IMG/VR virus record: IMGVR_UViG_3300044530_001255
Span: 1-61,671 of that record
DNA length: 61,671 nucleotides
Source of the DNA: a virus
Direction: 5' to 3' (one strand)
A model generated the notes under the pieces. The model had not been told where the DNA came from, searched no databases, and saw only the letters and a program-made list of their open reading frames with translations. How positions within the stretch are numbered: the stretch's first letter is position 1; each line of letters opens with the position of its first letter. Shown piece after piece: positions 17,971 through 25,708 of the stretch. The translations under genes were made by a program, and so were the position numbers.

Positions 17971-18025
17971 CCAGCCGCCCTACCTTTCGGTGTAAGGTTT
18001 GTCGCACAGCGATGGCTGCTTTTGT
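17971..18025 (+). ncRNA. candidate small structured RNA (three-way junction)
   Basis: Outer stem CAGCC (17972-17976) with GGCTG (18014-18018). Inside it are two hairpins: ACCTT (17982-17986) with AAGGT (17994-17998), and TCGC (18002-18005) with GCGA (18009-18012). A CTTTTG run follows, so it could be a short late transcript or the 5' leader of the oxygenase at 18087. No known RNA family is recognised. Confidence 0.4.
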
Positions 18026-18053
18026 AAAATAGGAATCTAGGACGTAATGCGCA

Positions 18054-18066
18054 TATCGTCACGATA
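18054..18066. promoter_or_regulatory. short perfect palindrome
   Basis: TATCGT-C-ACGATA, a 6-bp inverted repeat with a one-base centre, 20 nt upstream of the ATG at 18087. Could be an operator half-site pair; no independent support. Confidence 0.25.
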
Positions 18067-18086
18067 GATGAACCGAGACTTAATTT

Positions 18087-18599
18087 ATGCAACCAGAAAT
18101 ATTTGATAATTTTCTTCCTCAAGATACCTTTCGCAAGATTGCTGACACAATCATGAGTACGGAATTTCCATGGCACTTTTCGCCAGGAAAAACTCGCGCT
18201 GAGGAAATAAAAGAAAATAAAAATATATTTCAATTTGTTCATGTGTTTTACATGAATCATAGTTGGCGAAGTCCATATGGTGAAATTTTGCATCCAATAT
18301 TGGATAGTTTAAAACCATATGCGATTGCCAGAATTAAAGCAAATTTAACGACAATTACTCCTGAGATTATTCAATATAGTTACCATCGTGATCTTGGAGA
18401 AAGTTTAGTTAAATCTAAAACAGCATGCTTCTATATTAACACAAATAATGGCATGACTCGGTTTAATTCTGGAGAAGAAGTAAAATCTGTCGCAAATCGT
18501 CTTGTATTATTTGAATCTAGCGATCTTCATGCAGGCACTAGTTGCACAGACGAACCATTCCGAATTGTAATTAATTTCAATTATTTTACTGCATTATAA
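18087..18599 (+). CDS. 2OG-Fe(II) oxygenase-like protein
   Basis: A 170-residue protein with YHRDL (H-x-D iron pair), NTNNGMTRFN in the beta-helix, distal His in DLHAGTS and Arg in PFRIVINFNY. The motif order is right for a compact 2OG oxygenase. It is preceded by a late-promoter box and a structured leader. Substrate unknown. Confidence 0.75.
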   Translation: MQPEIFDNFLPQDTFRKIADTIMSTEFPWHFSPGKTRAEEIKENKNIFQFVHVFYMNHSWRSPYGEILHPILDSLKPYAIARIKANLTTITPEIIQYSYHRDLGESLVKSKTACFYINTNNGMTRFNSGEEVKSVANRLVLFESSDLHAGTSCTDEPFRIVINFNYFTAL

Positions 18600-18603
18600 T
18601 CAG

Positions 18604-18714
18604 ATGAAAACAATACAATTATTTCTATCTCTGATTGTTTCCATTCCAATCGCATATGTGCTCTATAAAGCCATGCTTGAATTGTGGTGTATTGCGTATG
18701 GTATTTTCTATTGA
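18604..18714 (+). CDS. very small membrane protein (36 aa)
   Basis: ATG frame MKTIQLFLSLIVSIPIAYVL then a short hydrophobic tail, a single predicted membrane helix. It follows the oxygenase by 4 nt. Small size limits confidence. Confidence 0.45.
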   Translation: MKTIQLFLSLIVSIPIAYVLYKAMLELWCIAYGIFY

Positions 18715-18764
18715 TTTTTTATAAAAAACTCTATTTTTAATACAGCAGAAATAATCTCTCGCTA

Positions 18765-18789
18765 TATAATGACTCCAGTTCTGGGAGTC
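18765..18789 (+). promoter_or_regulatory. promoter with inverted repeat over the start and ribosome site of plcP
   Basis: TATAAT (18765-18770) is followed at once by GACTCC (18771-18776), a 7-nt spacer, and GGAGTC (18784-18789). The right arm contains the Shine-Dalgarno of plcP (ATG 18794). The same arrangement precedes the TonB receptor gene (20572-20597). It could be an operator over +1, or an mRNA hairpin that hides the ribosome site. Confidence 0.55.
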
Positions 18790-18793
18790 TCTA

Positions 18794-19537
18794 ATGCAAT
18801 ACAAATCAATCTTTATCTCCGATGTCCATCTTGGCTCAAGGGGATGTAAAGCAGATTTGCTATGCGATTTCTTGAAAAATAATTCAAGCGAAAATCTGTA
18901 CCTTGTCGGCGATATTATCGACGGCTGGCGATTAAAAAGAAAATTCTATTGGCTGCAATCACACACTGATGTGATTCGTAAGATCCTCAAAGCAGCAAAA
19001 AATAATACCAAAGTAACCTATGTTGTTGGCAATCACGATGACGCATTTCGTGATCTATTGCCATTTGATATTCATTTCGGTAATATTGATCTTGTGAATC
19101 AATGCCGACATCAAGGTATCAATGGCAAAACCTATATGGTGATTCACGGCGATCTATTCGATGGCGTATTGAGAACCAAACTTCAATGGCTCTATCATCT
19201 TGGCGATATTCTGTATAATGTCTTATTGCGCCTCAACGTTGCTGTAAGTAAGATTCGCAATTGGTTTAATCTGCCATATTGGAGTTTAAGTCAGTATCTT
19301 AAAAACAAAACGAAAGAAGCAGTTTCGTATGTTAACAATTTTGAAGATTTAATCACAGATTATTGCAAAAAGCAAAAAGCCGATGGTGTGATTTGTGGTC
19401 ATGTTCATCGAGCCGAGATTAAAACAATTAACGGCATTGAATATATGAACGACGGAGACTGGGTTGAATCCTGCACAGCATTAGTTGAACACCATGATGG
19501 AAGATGGGAGATCGTAGAATGGCTCGGACGAAAATAG
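18794..19537 (+). CDS. plcP: PlcP-type metallophosphoesterase (phospholipid headgroup phospholipase C)
   Basis: A 247-residue calcineurin-like phosphoesterase. Metal ligands are D10/H12 (SDVHLG), D40 (GDIIDGW), N80/H81 (GNHDD), H118 (IHGD) and H203/H205 (CGHVHRAEI). The FISDVHLGSRGCKADLL start and MNDGDWVESCTALVEHHDGR end match the alphaproteobacterial family often mislabelled UDP-2,3-diacylglucosamine diphosphatase, whose studied members (PlcP) remove phosphate headgroups from phosphatidylethanolamine and phosphatidylglycerol under phosphate stress. An LpxH-like lipid A role is the alternative. The next gene encodes the matching lipid glycosyltransferase and overlaps by 19 bases, which favours PlcP. 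Confidence 0.8.
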   Translation: MQYKSIFISDVHLGSRGCKADLLCDFLKNNSSENLYLVGDIIDGWRLKRKFYWLQSHTDVIRKILKAAKNNTKVTYVVGNHDDAFRDLLPFDIHFGNIDLVNQCRHQGINGKTYMVIHGDLFDGVLRTKLQWLYHLGDILYNVLLRLNVAVSKIRNWFNLPYWSLSQYLKNKTKEAVSYVNNFEDLITDYCKKQKADGVICGHVHRAEIKTINGIEYMNDGDWVESCTALVEHHDGRWEIVEWLGRK

Positions 19538-20547
19538 TTCTCATTACAGATGCTTGGGAACCGCAAGTGAATGGTGTTGTAACCACCTATAAGAACATCA
19601 TTGCAAATTTACCTGAGTGGGTGACAGTGGATGTCATTCATCCAGGACTGTTCGGTAATATCAAAGTTCCATTCTATAAAGAAATTCCTCTTCCGTTTTG
19701 TAGTTATAGAAATATGTTTAAAATAATTGAAGAGCGAGATGTGCATTGGCATAAACTAGGACATGATACCAAGTATCATATTGCCACGGAAGGCATTCTT
19801 GGTTTGCAAGCCAAACGAGTCCTTGAGAAACTTGGGATAAAATACACAACATCATATCACACGAAGTTTCCAGAATTCTTCAATGAGATGTTTGGTGTTC
19901 CAGTTTCTTGGACAAAATGGTATTTTGATTGGTTTCATAAGAATGCAAAGTATGTGATGTGTTCTTCTGAATCAAATGCAAAAGAAAACTCTCACTGGAA
20001 TTCAGTTGTTCTAGGAAAAGGTTATGATGCACATTTTAAATTCAATGACAAATATAAAGATAATAGAGTTATTTTGCTATATGTTGGGCGTGTGAGTAAA
20101 GAAAAGAATCTAGATGAATTTTGCGAATTAGATGTTTCTGGCTGCGTCCCACCAACAGCAGAAGTCATCAAAGTTGTTGTCGGTGATGGACCATATAAAA
20201 AGAAATTACAGAAAAAATATCCAGAAATAAAATTTCTTGGATATAAGTTTGGTGAAGATTTAGCAAGATGTTATCAGTTAGCAGATGTATTTGTATTCCC
20301 AAGCAAAGTAGATACATATGGGATTGTAATTCTTGAAGCAATGGCATGCGGAACGCCAGTTGCTGCTCATCCAGTCACAGGACCAATTGATCAAATAAAA
20401 AATGGAGTGAATGGATACGTCGACGAAGATTTGTCAACAGCTGTTTGTTTTGCATTGAATGTTGATCGTGGATCAACTCATTTGAGTGTAAAGACAGTTA
20501 ATTGGAAAAAATCAGCTGATGATTTCATAAAATATATCAATTTTTAA
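19519..20547 (+). CDS. agt: Agt-like diacylglycerol glycosyltransferase (GT4)
   Basis: About 342 residues from the ATG at 19519, chosen because GGGAG lies eight bases upstream. GT-B fold: N-terminal TDAWEPQVNGVVTTYKNI, middle YVGRVSKEKNLDEF, and the nucleotide-sugar site VFVFPSKVDTYGIVILEAMA with E-x7-E. In alphaproteobacteria this glycosyltransferase sits beside plcP and glycosylates the diacylglycerol that PlcP releases, replacing phospholipids with glycolipids. Lipid acceptor is inferred from context; sugar not known. Confidence 0.75.
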   Translation: MARTKIVLITDAWEPQVNGVVTTYKNIIANLPEWVTVDVIHPGLFGNIKVPFYKEIPLPFCSYRNMFKIIEERDVHWHKLGHDTKYHIATEGILGLQAKRVLEKLGIKYTTSYHTKFPEFFNEMFGVPVSWTKWYFDWFHKNAKYVMCSSESNAKENSHWNSVVLGKGYDAHFKFNDKYKDNRVILLYVGRVSKEKNLDEFCELDVSGCVPPTAEVIKVVVGDGPYKKKLQKKYPEIKFLGYKFGEDLARCYQLADVFVFPSKVDTYGIVILEAMACGTPVAAHPVTGPIDQIKNGVNGYVDEDLSTAVCFALNVDRGSTHLSVKTVNWKKSADDFIKYINF

Positions 20548-20571
20548 TCAAATCGAAATATTATTGAAATA

Positions 20572-20597
20572 TATAAGACTCCTAATCTAAAGGAGTC
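20572..20597 (+). promoter_or_regulatory. promoter with inverted repeat at the TonB receptor gene
   Basis: TATAAG (20572-20577) overlaps GACTCC (20577-20582). After a 9-nt spacer comes GGAGTC (20592-20597), which contains the Shine-Dalgarno (AAGGAG) six bases before ATG 20602. Arms are identical to those before plcP. No -35 hexamer is visible. Confidence 0.55.
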
Positions 20598-20601
20598 TAT
20601 T

Positions 20602-23118
20602 ATGAAGAAACTTATTACTCTTGTTTCATCTTTTTTATTATTATCTCTCTCCTCTTTCTCTCAAGCCGAAGTATTAGAAGAAGTCACTATCACAAGCATT
20701 CGTGATTCAGCAGCAGCCGCTGTTGAGCAGCAAAAGAATGCCGATGGCGTAACTAACGTTGTCGCTGGTGATACAGTCGGCAAACTTCCAGATTCAAATA
20801 TCGCCGAAGCACTACAACGTGTTTCAGGTATTTCAATTCAACGCGATCAAGGCGAAGGTCGTTATATCAACGTTCGTGGTGCTCCAAGCGAGTTCACAAA
20901 CATTACAGTCAATGGCGTAAGTCTACCTGCTCCTGATCCATTTACAAGAGCAATTGACCTTGACGTTGTTCCTGCTAACATTGCTGATACACTAGAAATC
21001 AGCAAGACATTGCTTCCAAGTCAAGAAGCAGATAGCATTGCTGGCGCAGTCAATATCAAAACTAAATCAGCATTCAAGAAGCCAGGACTACAATTCAATG
21101 CTGAACTAGGTGGCTCTTACAATCAATTTGGTGGCACGCATGATGAACGCGCATCATTCAGCCTATCAAATACGATGTTGAATGATACACTCGGTGTTTC
21201 TCTTTCAACAAGTTATGGTAAGACTGATCGTCAGTTGGATAATGTTGAGACAGCATGGACTCGTTACAGTGTTCCTGTGAATCAACTACCTGCTGTTGGT
21301 GGTCAATTCGACACACCACCGCTTTTGTTGGATACTGTATTTGCTCCAATCGAAACATTGTTCAAAGACTATGATACAGTCCGTGAAAGAATTGCTGTGA
21401 CTGGCAATGTTGAGTATCGTCCAAACGATGATACAAGTGTTTATGTCAACTCAACATGGTCACGCTATGTTGATGACGAATGGCGCAATCGTTTGAGCAT
21501 TCTTTACAGCGAAGGTAAGATCGTTGCTGGCGCTACAGATAGCGTAGCAAGTTTCACAACACCTCGTATTGAAAAGCAAGTGCGTCATCGCATCATTGAA
21601 AATCATATCGTTGCTAACGAAGTTGGTTTGAAGCAAAATCTAAGTGTTGGTAAACTTGATGCTAGTGTTTCAATGGCAACAGCAAAGCAAGATTATCCGC
21701 AACGTGATGAGTTGCTATTCCGTAGTTCATTGCGTCCAACAATCAGTTACGATTATAGCAAGAATCCAAACGAGCCATACATTAGTTTGTTTGATACAAA
21801 AGAACATCTAAACGTTGGTGCGTATGCTTTCCGTGAAAACGCATATCGTGATGCTGATACAAACGAAGATACATTGACAGCCAAAGTAGATTATGAAGTT
21901 GGCATGTATAAGTTTGGTGTGTTGTATGCTGATAGCGAAAGAACAACAGACGGTAGTCGTTGGAGAAATCGCAGTTCAACAGCAGCACCAACAACTAATC
22001 TTACTGGATTCTTATCAACTAATGTAAGCAAGAACTATGGTTATGATCTTGGCTTCAAGTTGAATACAGAGTTAGCCGATGCTTATTATGGTGCTACAAA
22101 GGCACTATCGCCACCAAGAGTGGAGCAATCATTGACAGAAGATTATAGTGTTGATGAAAAGGTTGCTGCTGCTTATGGTATGATGAAGTATAAGGCAGAT
22201 AAACTCAATGTGATTGCTGGCGTTCGTGTAGAAAATACAAAGGACGTTGGTAGCGCACCAGTTTATAATACTGTAACAGGTCGTATCACTAGCCAAGTTG
22301 GTGAAAAGGATTACACAAATGTATTCCCTAATCTAACAGTTCGCTATGACTATAATGACAATCTAGTTGGTCGTTTCGCATTGACTCGCAGTCTAGCAAG
22401 ACCAAACTTTGATGACATTGTTCCAAGAGCAGTTGAAAGTCAAGAAGGAACACAACTAGTTGTTACAACTGGTAATCCTGACTTGAATCCAACACTATCA
22501 AACAATGTTGATATGTCAGTTGAATATTATTTCGGTGATATTGGTTTAGCCAGCGTAAGTGTGTTCTATAAAGACCTCAAAGACTATAACTATGTCTTGA
22601 GAACAAATGGAACATACATTGGCAATCCAGCAGTCCTAGTGCGTCCAGAAAACGCACCAAAGGGTGAGATCACTGGCGTTGAAGTAAGTTATCAACAACA
22701 ACTTGATAATGGTCTAGGTGTATTTGCGAACTACACAATCGCTGACGCAAGCATTGATGTTGGTCGTAACTATGCTGGTCGTAGTAAGTTCCCACTTCCA
22801 GGACAAAGTGATTACACTGGTAACATTGCTGTGTTCTACGAAAAGGGTAAGATTAGCGCAAGACTTTCATACACGGATCGTGGTGAGTTCTTGAACGAAA
22901 TCAATGCCGACGATGGCGCACTTGATCTATACTGGGACGGTCGCGGTCAGTTAGACTTTACTGGTGGTTACAAAGTCAACAAACAAACTGAACTTGTAAT
23001 TGAAGCCAAGAATCTAACTAACAGTGCTGGCGTTCGTTACTATGGATCCAAATCTCGTGTCTATGAATATGAGAAGTTTGGATACAGCATCTATCTGGGT
23101 GCGAAATATAGAATGTGA
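20602..23118 (+). CDS. TonB-dependent outer-membrane receptor
   Basis: An 838-residue protein that appears complete. Signal peptide at 1-22 (ending SFSQA), TonB box-like EEVTITSIRDS just after it, plug domain (GKLPDSNIAEALQRVSGISI, YINVRGAPSEF, SIAGAVNIKTKS) to about residue 160, then a beta-barrel with TonB-receptor motifs such as VFPNLTVRYDYNDNLVGRFA and SNNVDMSVEYYF, ending GYSIYLGAKYRM. It resembles the Caulobacter/Xanthomonas-type receptors that import iron chelates, carbohydrates or cofactors using TonB-ExbB-ExbD energy. The substrate is unknown. It has its own promoter and a strong terminator. Full-length receptors are very unusual in phage genomes. Confidence 0.92.
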   Translation: MKKLITLVSSFLLLSLSSFSQAEVLEEVTITSIRDSAAAAVEQQKNADGVTNVVAGDTVGKLPDSNIAEALQRVSGISIQRDQGEGRYINVRGAPSEFTNITVNGVSLPAPDPFTRAIDLDVVPANIADTLEISKTLLPSQEADSIAGAVNIKTKSAFKKPGLQFNAELGGSYNQFGGTHDERASFSLSNTMLNDTLGVSLSTSYGKTDRQLDNVETAWTRYSVPVNQLPAVGGQFDTPPLLLDTVFAPIETLFKDYDTVRERIAVTGNVEYRPNDDTSVYVNSTWSRYVDDEWRNRLSILYSEGKIVAGATDSVASFTTPRIEKQVRHRIIENHIVANEVGLKQNLSVGKLDASVSMATAKQDYPQRDELLFRSSLRPTISYDYSKNPNEPYISLFDTKEHLNVGAYAFRENAYRDADTNEDTLTAKVDYEVGMYKFGVLYADSERTTDGSRWRNRSSTAAPTTNLTGFLSTNVSKNYGYDLGFKLNTELADAYYGATKALSPPRVEQSLTEDYSVDEKVAAAYGMMKYKADKLNVIAGVRVENTKDVGSAPVYNTVTGRITSQVGEKDYTNVFPNLTVRYDYNDNLVGRFALTRSLARPNFDDIVPRAVESQEGTQLVVTTGNPDLNPTLSNNVDMSVEYYFGDIGLASVSVFYKDLKDYNYVLRTNGTYIGNPAVLVRPENAPKGEITGVEVSYQQQLDNGLGVFANYTIADASIDVGRNYAGRSKFPLPGQSDYTGNIAVFYEKGKISARLSYTDRGEFLNEINADDGALDLYWDGRGQLDFTGGYKVNKQTELVIEAKNLTNSAGVRYYGSKSRVYEYEKFGYSIYLGAKYRM

Positions 23119-23128
23119 GGTTGAGCGA

Positions 23129-23152
23129 AAAGGGGACTTCGGTCCCCTTTTT
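23129..23152 (+). terminator. rho-independent terminator after the TonB receptor
   Basis: GGGGAC-TTCG-GTCCCC stem with a UUCG tetraloop followed by TTTTT. The same core recurs at 47489 and 59773. Confidence 0.9.
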
Positions 23153-23162
23153 CTTATCTGAC

Positions 23163-23250
23163 GTAAGTTATTGATTTTATTCAGGTTTTCGTAAGTTATT
23201 GATTTTACAAGGTTTTTTTCTATTGCGTTTTTCGAGAATTCTTGTAGAAT
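23163..23250 (+). promoter_or_regulatory. early-class promoter with duplicated upstream element
   Basis: Two copies of GTAAGTTATTGATTTTA (23163, 23191). The second is followed, 32 bases from its first base, by -35 TTGCGT (23223), a 16-bp spacer and -10 TAGAAT (23245-23250). Only seven bases separate the -10 from ATG 23258. Confidence 0.75.
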
Positions 23251-23257
23251 ACACATT

Positions 23258-23473
23258 ATGAAAGCATATTACGAAGTTTACGAAAACGCCCGAGTCAACC
23301 ACCCGATTACAGGAGCGCGAGTCAACGGGAACAAATTAATACTCACGACCAAGAGCCGCACGAAGGCACTAGACCTATACGCTAAAAACGAAAGGGCGAG
23401 GTGGGTAGAGGAGATCACCACCGACAGCGACGGCTGCGAGACGACCGATATTATCACGGGACCTTACGCATAA
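23258..23473 (+). CDS. early hypothetical protein (71 aa)
   Basis: Small charged protein (MKAYYEVYENARVNHPITGA then TKSRTKALDLYAKNERARW). No Shine-Dalgarno; ATG lies at the expected transcription start, so the message looks leaderless. Codons are G+C-rich compared with structural genes. Function unknown; host take-over is a guess from the promoter class. Confidence 0.65.
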   Translation: MKAYYEVYENARVNHPITGARVNGNKLILTTKSRTKALDLYAKNERARWVEEITTDSDGCETTDIITGPYA

Positions 23474-23486
23474 GGGTAGAAACTGC

Positions 23487-23519
23487 GCCTCTCGTCGGGC
23501 TTCTCGCTCGGCGAGAGGC
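23487..23519 (+). terminator. hairpin without U tract
   Basis: GCCTCTCG (23487-23494) pairs with CGAGAGGC (23512-23519) across a 17-nt loop just after the gene. Lacks a T run, so terminator is tentative. Confidence 0.35.
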
Positions 23520-23525
23520 AATACC

Positions 23526-23586
23526 ATAAGTTGTTGATTTTACAAGATTTTTTACTATTGCGTTTTTAGCAAAAAGAGTACATAAT
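23526..23586 (+). promoter_or_regulatory. early-class promoter
   Basis: ATAAGTTGTTGATTTTA from 23526, -35 TTGCGT (23558) exactly 32 bases later, 17-bp spacer, -10 CATAAT (23581-23586). ATG follows seven bases after the -10. Confidence 0.75.
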
Positions 23587-23593
23587 TGAGTTT

Positions 23594-23827
23594 ATGAAAA
23601 TCGAAAACACCGACGCGCAGGTTAAGGCGCAACTCATTCAAGCAATTCAAGTTTACAAGGACGAAGCCATCAATTTAGGTTTCGACTACCCCACTCAGCC
23701 TATAGAGGAAGCGGACAGCGCCGACCTCATTTTACTTTATACGGATCTTGTGGATTTTATCGCGTATAACGCAGGATTCAACGCCGCAATTCACGGCGAA
23801 GAATTAGAAACTTTCACGACTCATTAA
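23594..23827 (+). CDS. early hypothetical protein (77 aa)
   Basis: Acidic, helical protein (MKIENTDAQVKAQLIQAIQV). Leaderless by position of the promoter and lack of a Shine-Dalgarno. No family recognised. Confidence 0.65.
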   Translation: MKIENTDAQVKAQLIQAIQVYKDEAINLGFDYPTQPIEEADSADLILLYTDLVDFIAYNAGFNAAIHGEELETFTTH

Positions 23828-23872
23828 TAAGTAAGGGTTGATTTCTTAAATTTGCGAGAGTAAGATATAGTT

Positions 23873-24976
23873 ATGGCAAAGTTCATACCAAAGGTTGTTC
23901 CCGAACCCACCTGGGAAAAGCGCACTGAACCATGCAAGCAGTATGATCTGATTCATGCTTTTCAGTGGTACAATCACAATAAAGAGTCTCGTGATGCTCG
24001 TAAGTATCTGATCGAGTATCTTACCAAGAACAACGAGATCACTGCTTTGCAAAAGCAAGCAGCAGATTCTCTCAATCTGTCTTGGAACATCGTCGATGGC
24101 TGGTTGGCGCGATGCCTCAGTCGTGGTGCATGGATTCCTGATACTGTATATGCAAACTTCAAGGAGCGCATGAATGTCTTCCGAGAACGATTGGACAAGA
24201 TTGTCGTCGAGAAAGGTCTTGCCACGACAGTCGTTGCCGATACTAGCAATGTCATCTCGATTCAAGAGCGAGTCCAAGGAAAAGTTGACTATTTCATTAT
24301 GGAACTCGAAGGTAAGTTCGACGACGTTTGGCATGAGCAAAGCGGAGAAGAATTTGTACCATACACCTGGATGGTCGAGAACGAAGTAAAGCCGATGCAT
24401 GCTTCGAAGATTGCAGAATACTTCAAGCAACGCACAGCCGAGTGGATTGCGATTATCGAGTCCAAGGATGAGTACGTGAAGGAATCATATCCTCGTCCTC
24501 GCAAAGAGATGATTGAGGCTGCGAAATTCTTCGGTCTCGTTGCGACCGACGCTGAGAAACTCGCCTCCAACAAGGCTGCTGCTCGTAAGCCACGCAAGAA
24601 GAAGCCAGTGTCCTTCGACAAGAAGGTCAAGAACCTCAAGTTCAAGAAAGACGATATCGACAACAAGTTGGTCTCGATCGATCCTGTAAAGATCGTTGGA
24701 GCCGAAAAGTTATGGATCTATAACGTTAAGACGCGCAAACTGGGAGTCTATGTGGCTCTGGACGGTGCTGGTTTGGACGTTAAGGGTTCAGCGATTCAAA
24801 ACTATAAATATGGTGAGTCGGTGAGTAAAACTCTCCGAAAGCCGAAGGACGTTCTATCTCGGGTTCTCGATGGTGGAAAGGTTGTATTGCGTAAGGTGAT
24901 GGGCGAGATTAATTCGAAGCCACAAGAACTGAACGGTCGAATCAACAAGGATACAATCCTACTTCGAGTGGAGTAA
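23873..24976 (+). CDS. conserved T4-like phage protein (367 aa), unknown function
   Basis: A 367-residue protein with a helical N-terminus, central Lys-rich linker (RKPRKKKPVSFDKKVKNLKF) and a C-terminal beta-rich domain (LWIYNVKTRKLGVYVALDGA). It resembles an unnamed protein of marine T4-like phages. The basic linker suggests nucleic-acid contact. A TATAAATA inside (24803) is part of the coding sequence. Confidence 0.65.
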   Translation: MAKFIPKVVPEPTWEKRTEPCKQYDLIHAFQWYNHNKESRDARKYLIEYLTKNNEITALQKQAADSLNLSWNIVDGWLARCLSRGAWIPDTVYANFKERMNVFRERLDKIVVEKGLATTVVADTSNVISIQERVQGKVDYFIMELEGKFDDVWHEQSGEEFVPYTWMVENEVKPMHASKIAEYFKQRTAEWIAIIESKDEYVKESYPRPRKEMIEAAKFFGLVATDAEKLASNKAAARKPRKKKPVSFDKKVKNLKFKKDDIDNKLVSIDPVKIVGAEKLWIYNVKTRKLGVYVALDGAGLDVKGSAIQNYKYGESVSKTLRKPKDVLSRVLDGGKVVLRKVMGEINSKPQELNGRINKDTILLRVE

Positions 24977-24977
24977 A

Positions 24978-25511
24978 ATGATTGCCATTACTAGCAATTA
25001 TCTAAAGCGTTCCGATTCTGCCATGATTCGGAAGTATTCTAAATTTGTCCTCAATCGCATGGTTCGTCCATGTGTGCAAAAGAAATCCAAAATCACAATC
25101 AAGGTTCTTGGTGAGCAAGAAATTAAAGATGCTGCTGATCTTCTTGATCTGAAGAAGTATAAGGCATGGTGCACTTATGATGGTCTTGATGATGAAGGCA
25201 ACAAGAAGTTTACTGTTGTTCTGAATTACAAACGTATCAATACACTCGGCAAAAAACCAATCACTCGCCTGAAACAATTGCTCATTGATTTGGGTCATGA
25301 GTTGACTCACGTGAAGCAATATCTCAACAATGAAATGTTTGACTACAAGAGTGGTGAAGTGCGATATAAAGGTTTGGTGTTCGATGCCTCACATTACATG
25401 GATGAAGAAAAGTATTTTGAAAGTCCATGGGAAATTGAGGCATATGGGCGAGAGTTAGGTCTGTATAAGATCTTTTGTAATAAACTTAAAGAGGAGCGTT
25501 TGAGTAAGTAA
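24978..25511 (+). CDS. SprT/HExxH-type zinc metallopeptidase-like protein
   Basis: A 177-residue protein with HELTH (H107, E108, H111) in the helix LIDLGHELTHVKQYLNN, the classical zincin motif. The ligand after the motif may be the Glu/Asp of the later ESPWEIEAYGRELG segment. Starts two bases after the upstream stop. Possible roles are processing of a phage protein or degradation of a host protein; not established. Confidence 0.65.
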   Translation: MIAITSNYLKRSDSAMIRKYSKFVLNRMVRPCVQKKSKITIKVLGEQEIKDAADLLDLKKYKAWCTYDGLDDEGNKKFTVVLNYKRINTLGKKPITRLKQLLIDLGHELTHVKQYLNNEMFDYKSGEVRYKGLVFDASHYMDEEKYFESPWEIEAYGRELGLYKIFCNKLKEERLSK

Positions 25512-25513
25512 TC

Positions 25514-25705
25514 ATGGTCAAGAAGAAGCAGAATGAGTTCCACGAAAAACAATACAATCGGAACAGTGAAGGATTGAAGCAACGTCGTTTGAAAGATGAG
25601 TCACGTTGGAAGTTCAATCCGAATGATTCATATGAGTCTGACGAAGACGATCTCATGGAAGATGAAGATTGGTCTTATGATCGAGATTACGAAGAACGCA
25701 GATAA
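25514..25705 (+). CDS. charged hypothetical protein (63 aa)
   Basis: N-terminal half basic and Gln/Asn-rich (KKKQNEFHEKQYNRN), C-terminal half acidic (YESDEDDLMEDEDWSYD). Probably disordered. Same operon as the metallopeptidase and sulfotransferase. Function unknown. Confidence 0.6.
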   Translation: MVKKKQNEFHEKQYNRNSEGLKQRRLKDESRWKFNPNDSYESDEDDLMEDEDWSYDRDYEERR

Positions 25706-25708
25706 GAA

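Noticed and set aside
18721-18793. Pho box before plcP
   Set aside because: No pair of CTGTCAT-like 11-bp repeats is present, although phosphate regulation would have been expected.
23163-23207. Possible CRISPR or iteron repeats (GTAAGTTATTGATTTTA copies)
   Set aside because: Copies are scattered and each is locked in register with a promoter, so regulatory elements explain them better.
24803-24810. TATAAATA late-promoter box
   Set aside because: It lies inside a coding sequence (Tyr-Lys-Tyr) with no gene starting downstream in the expected range.
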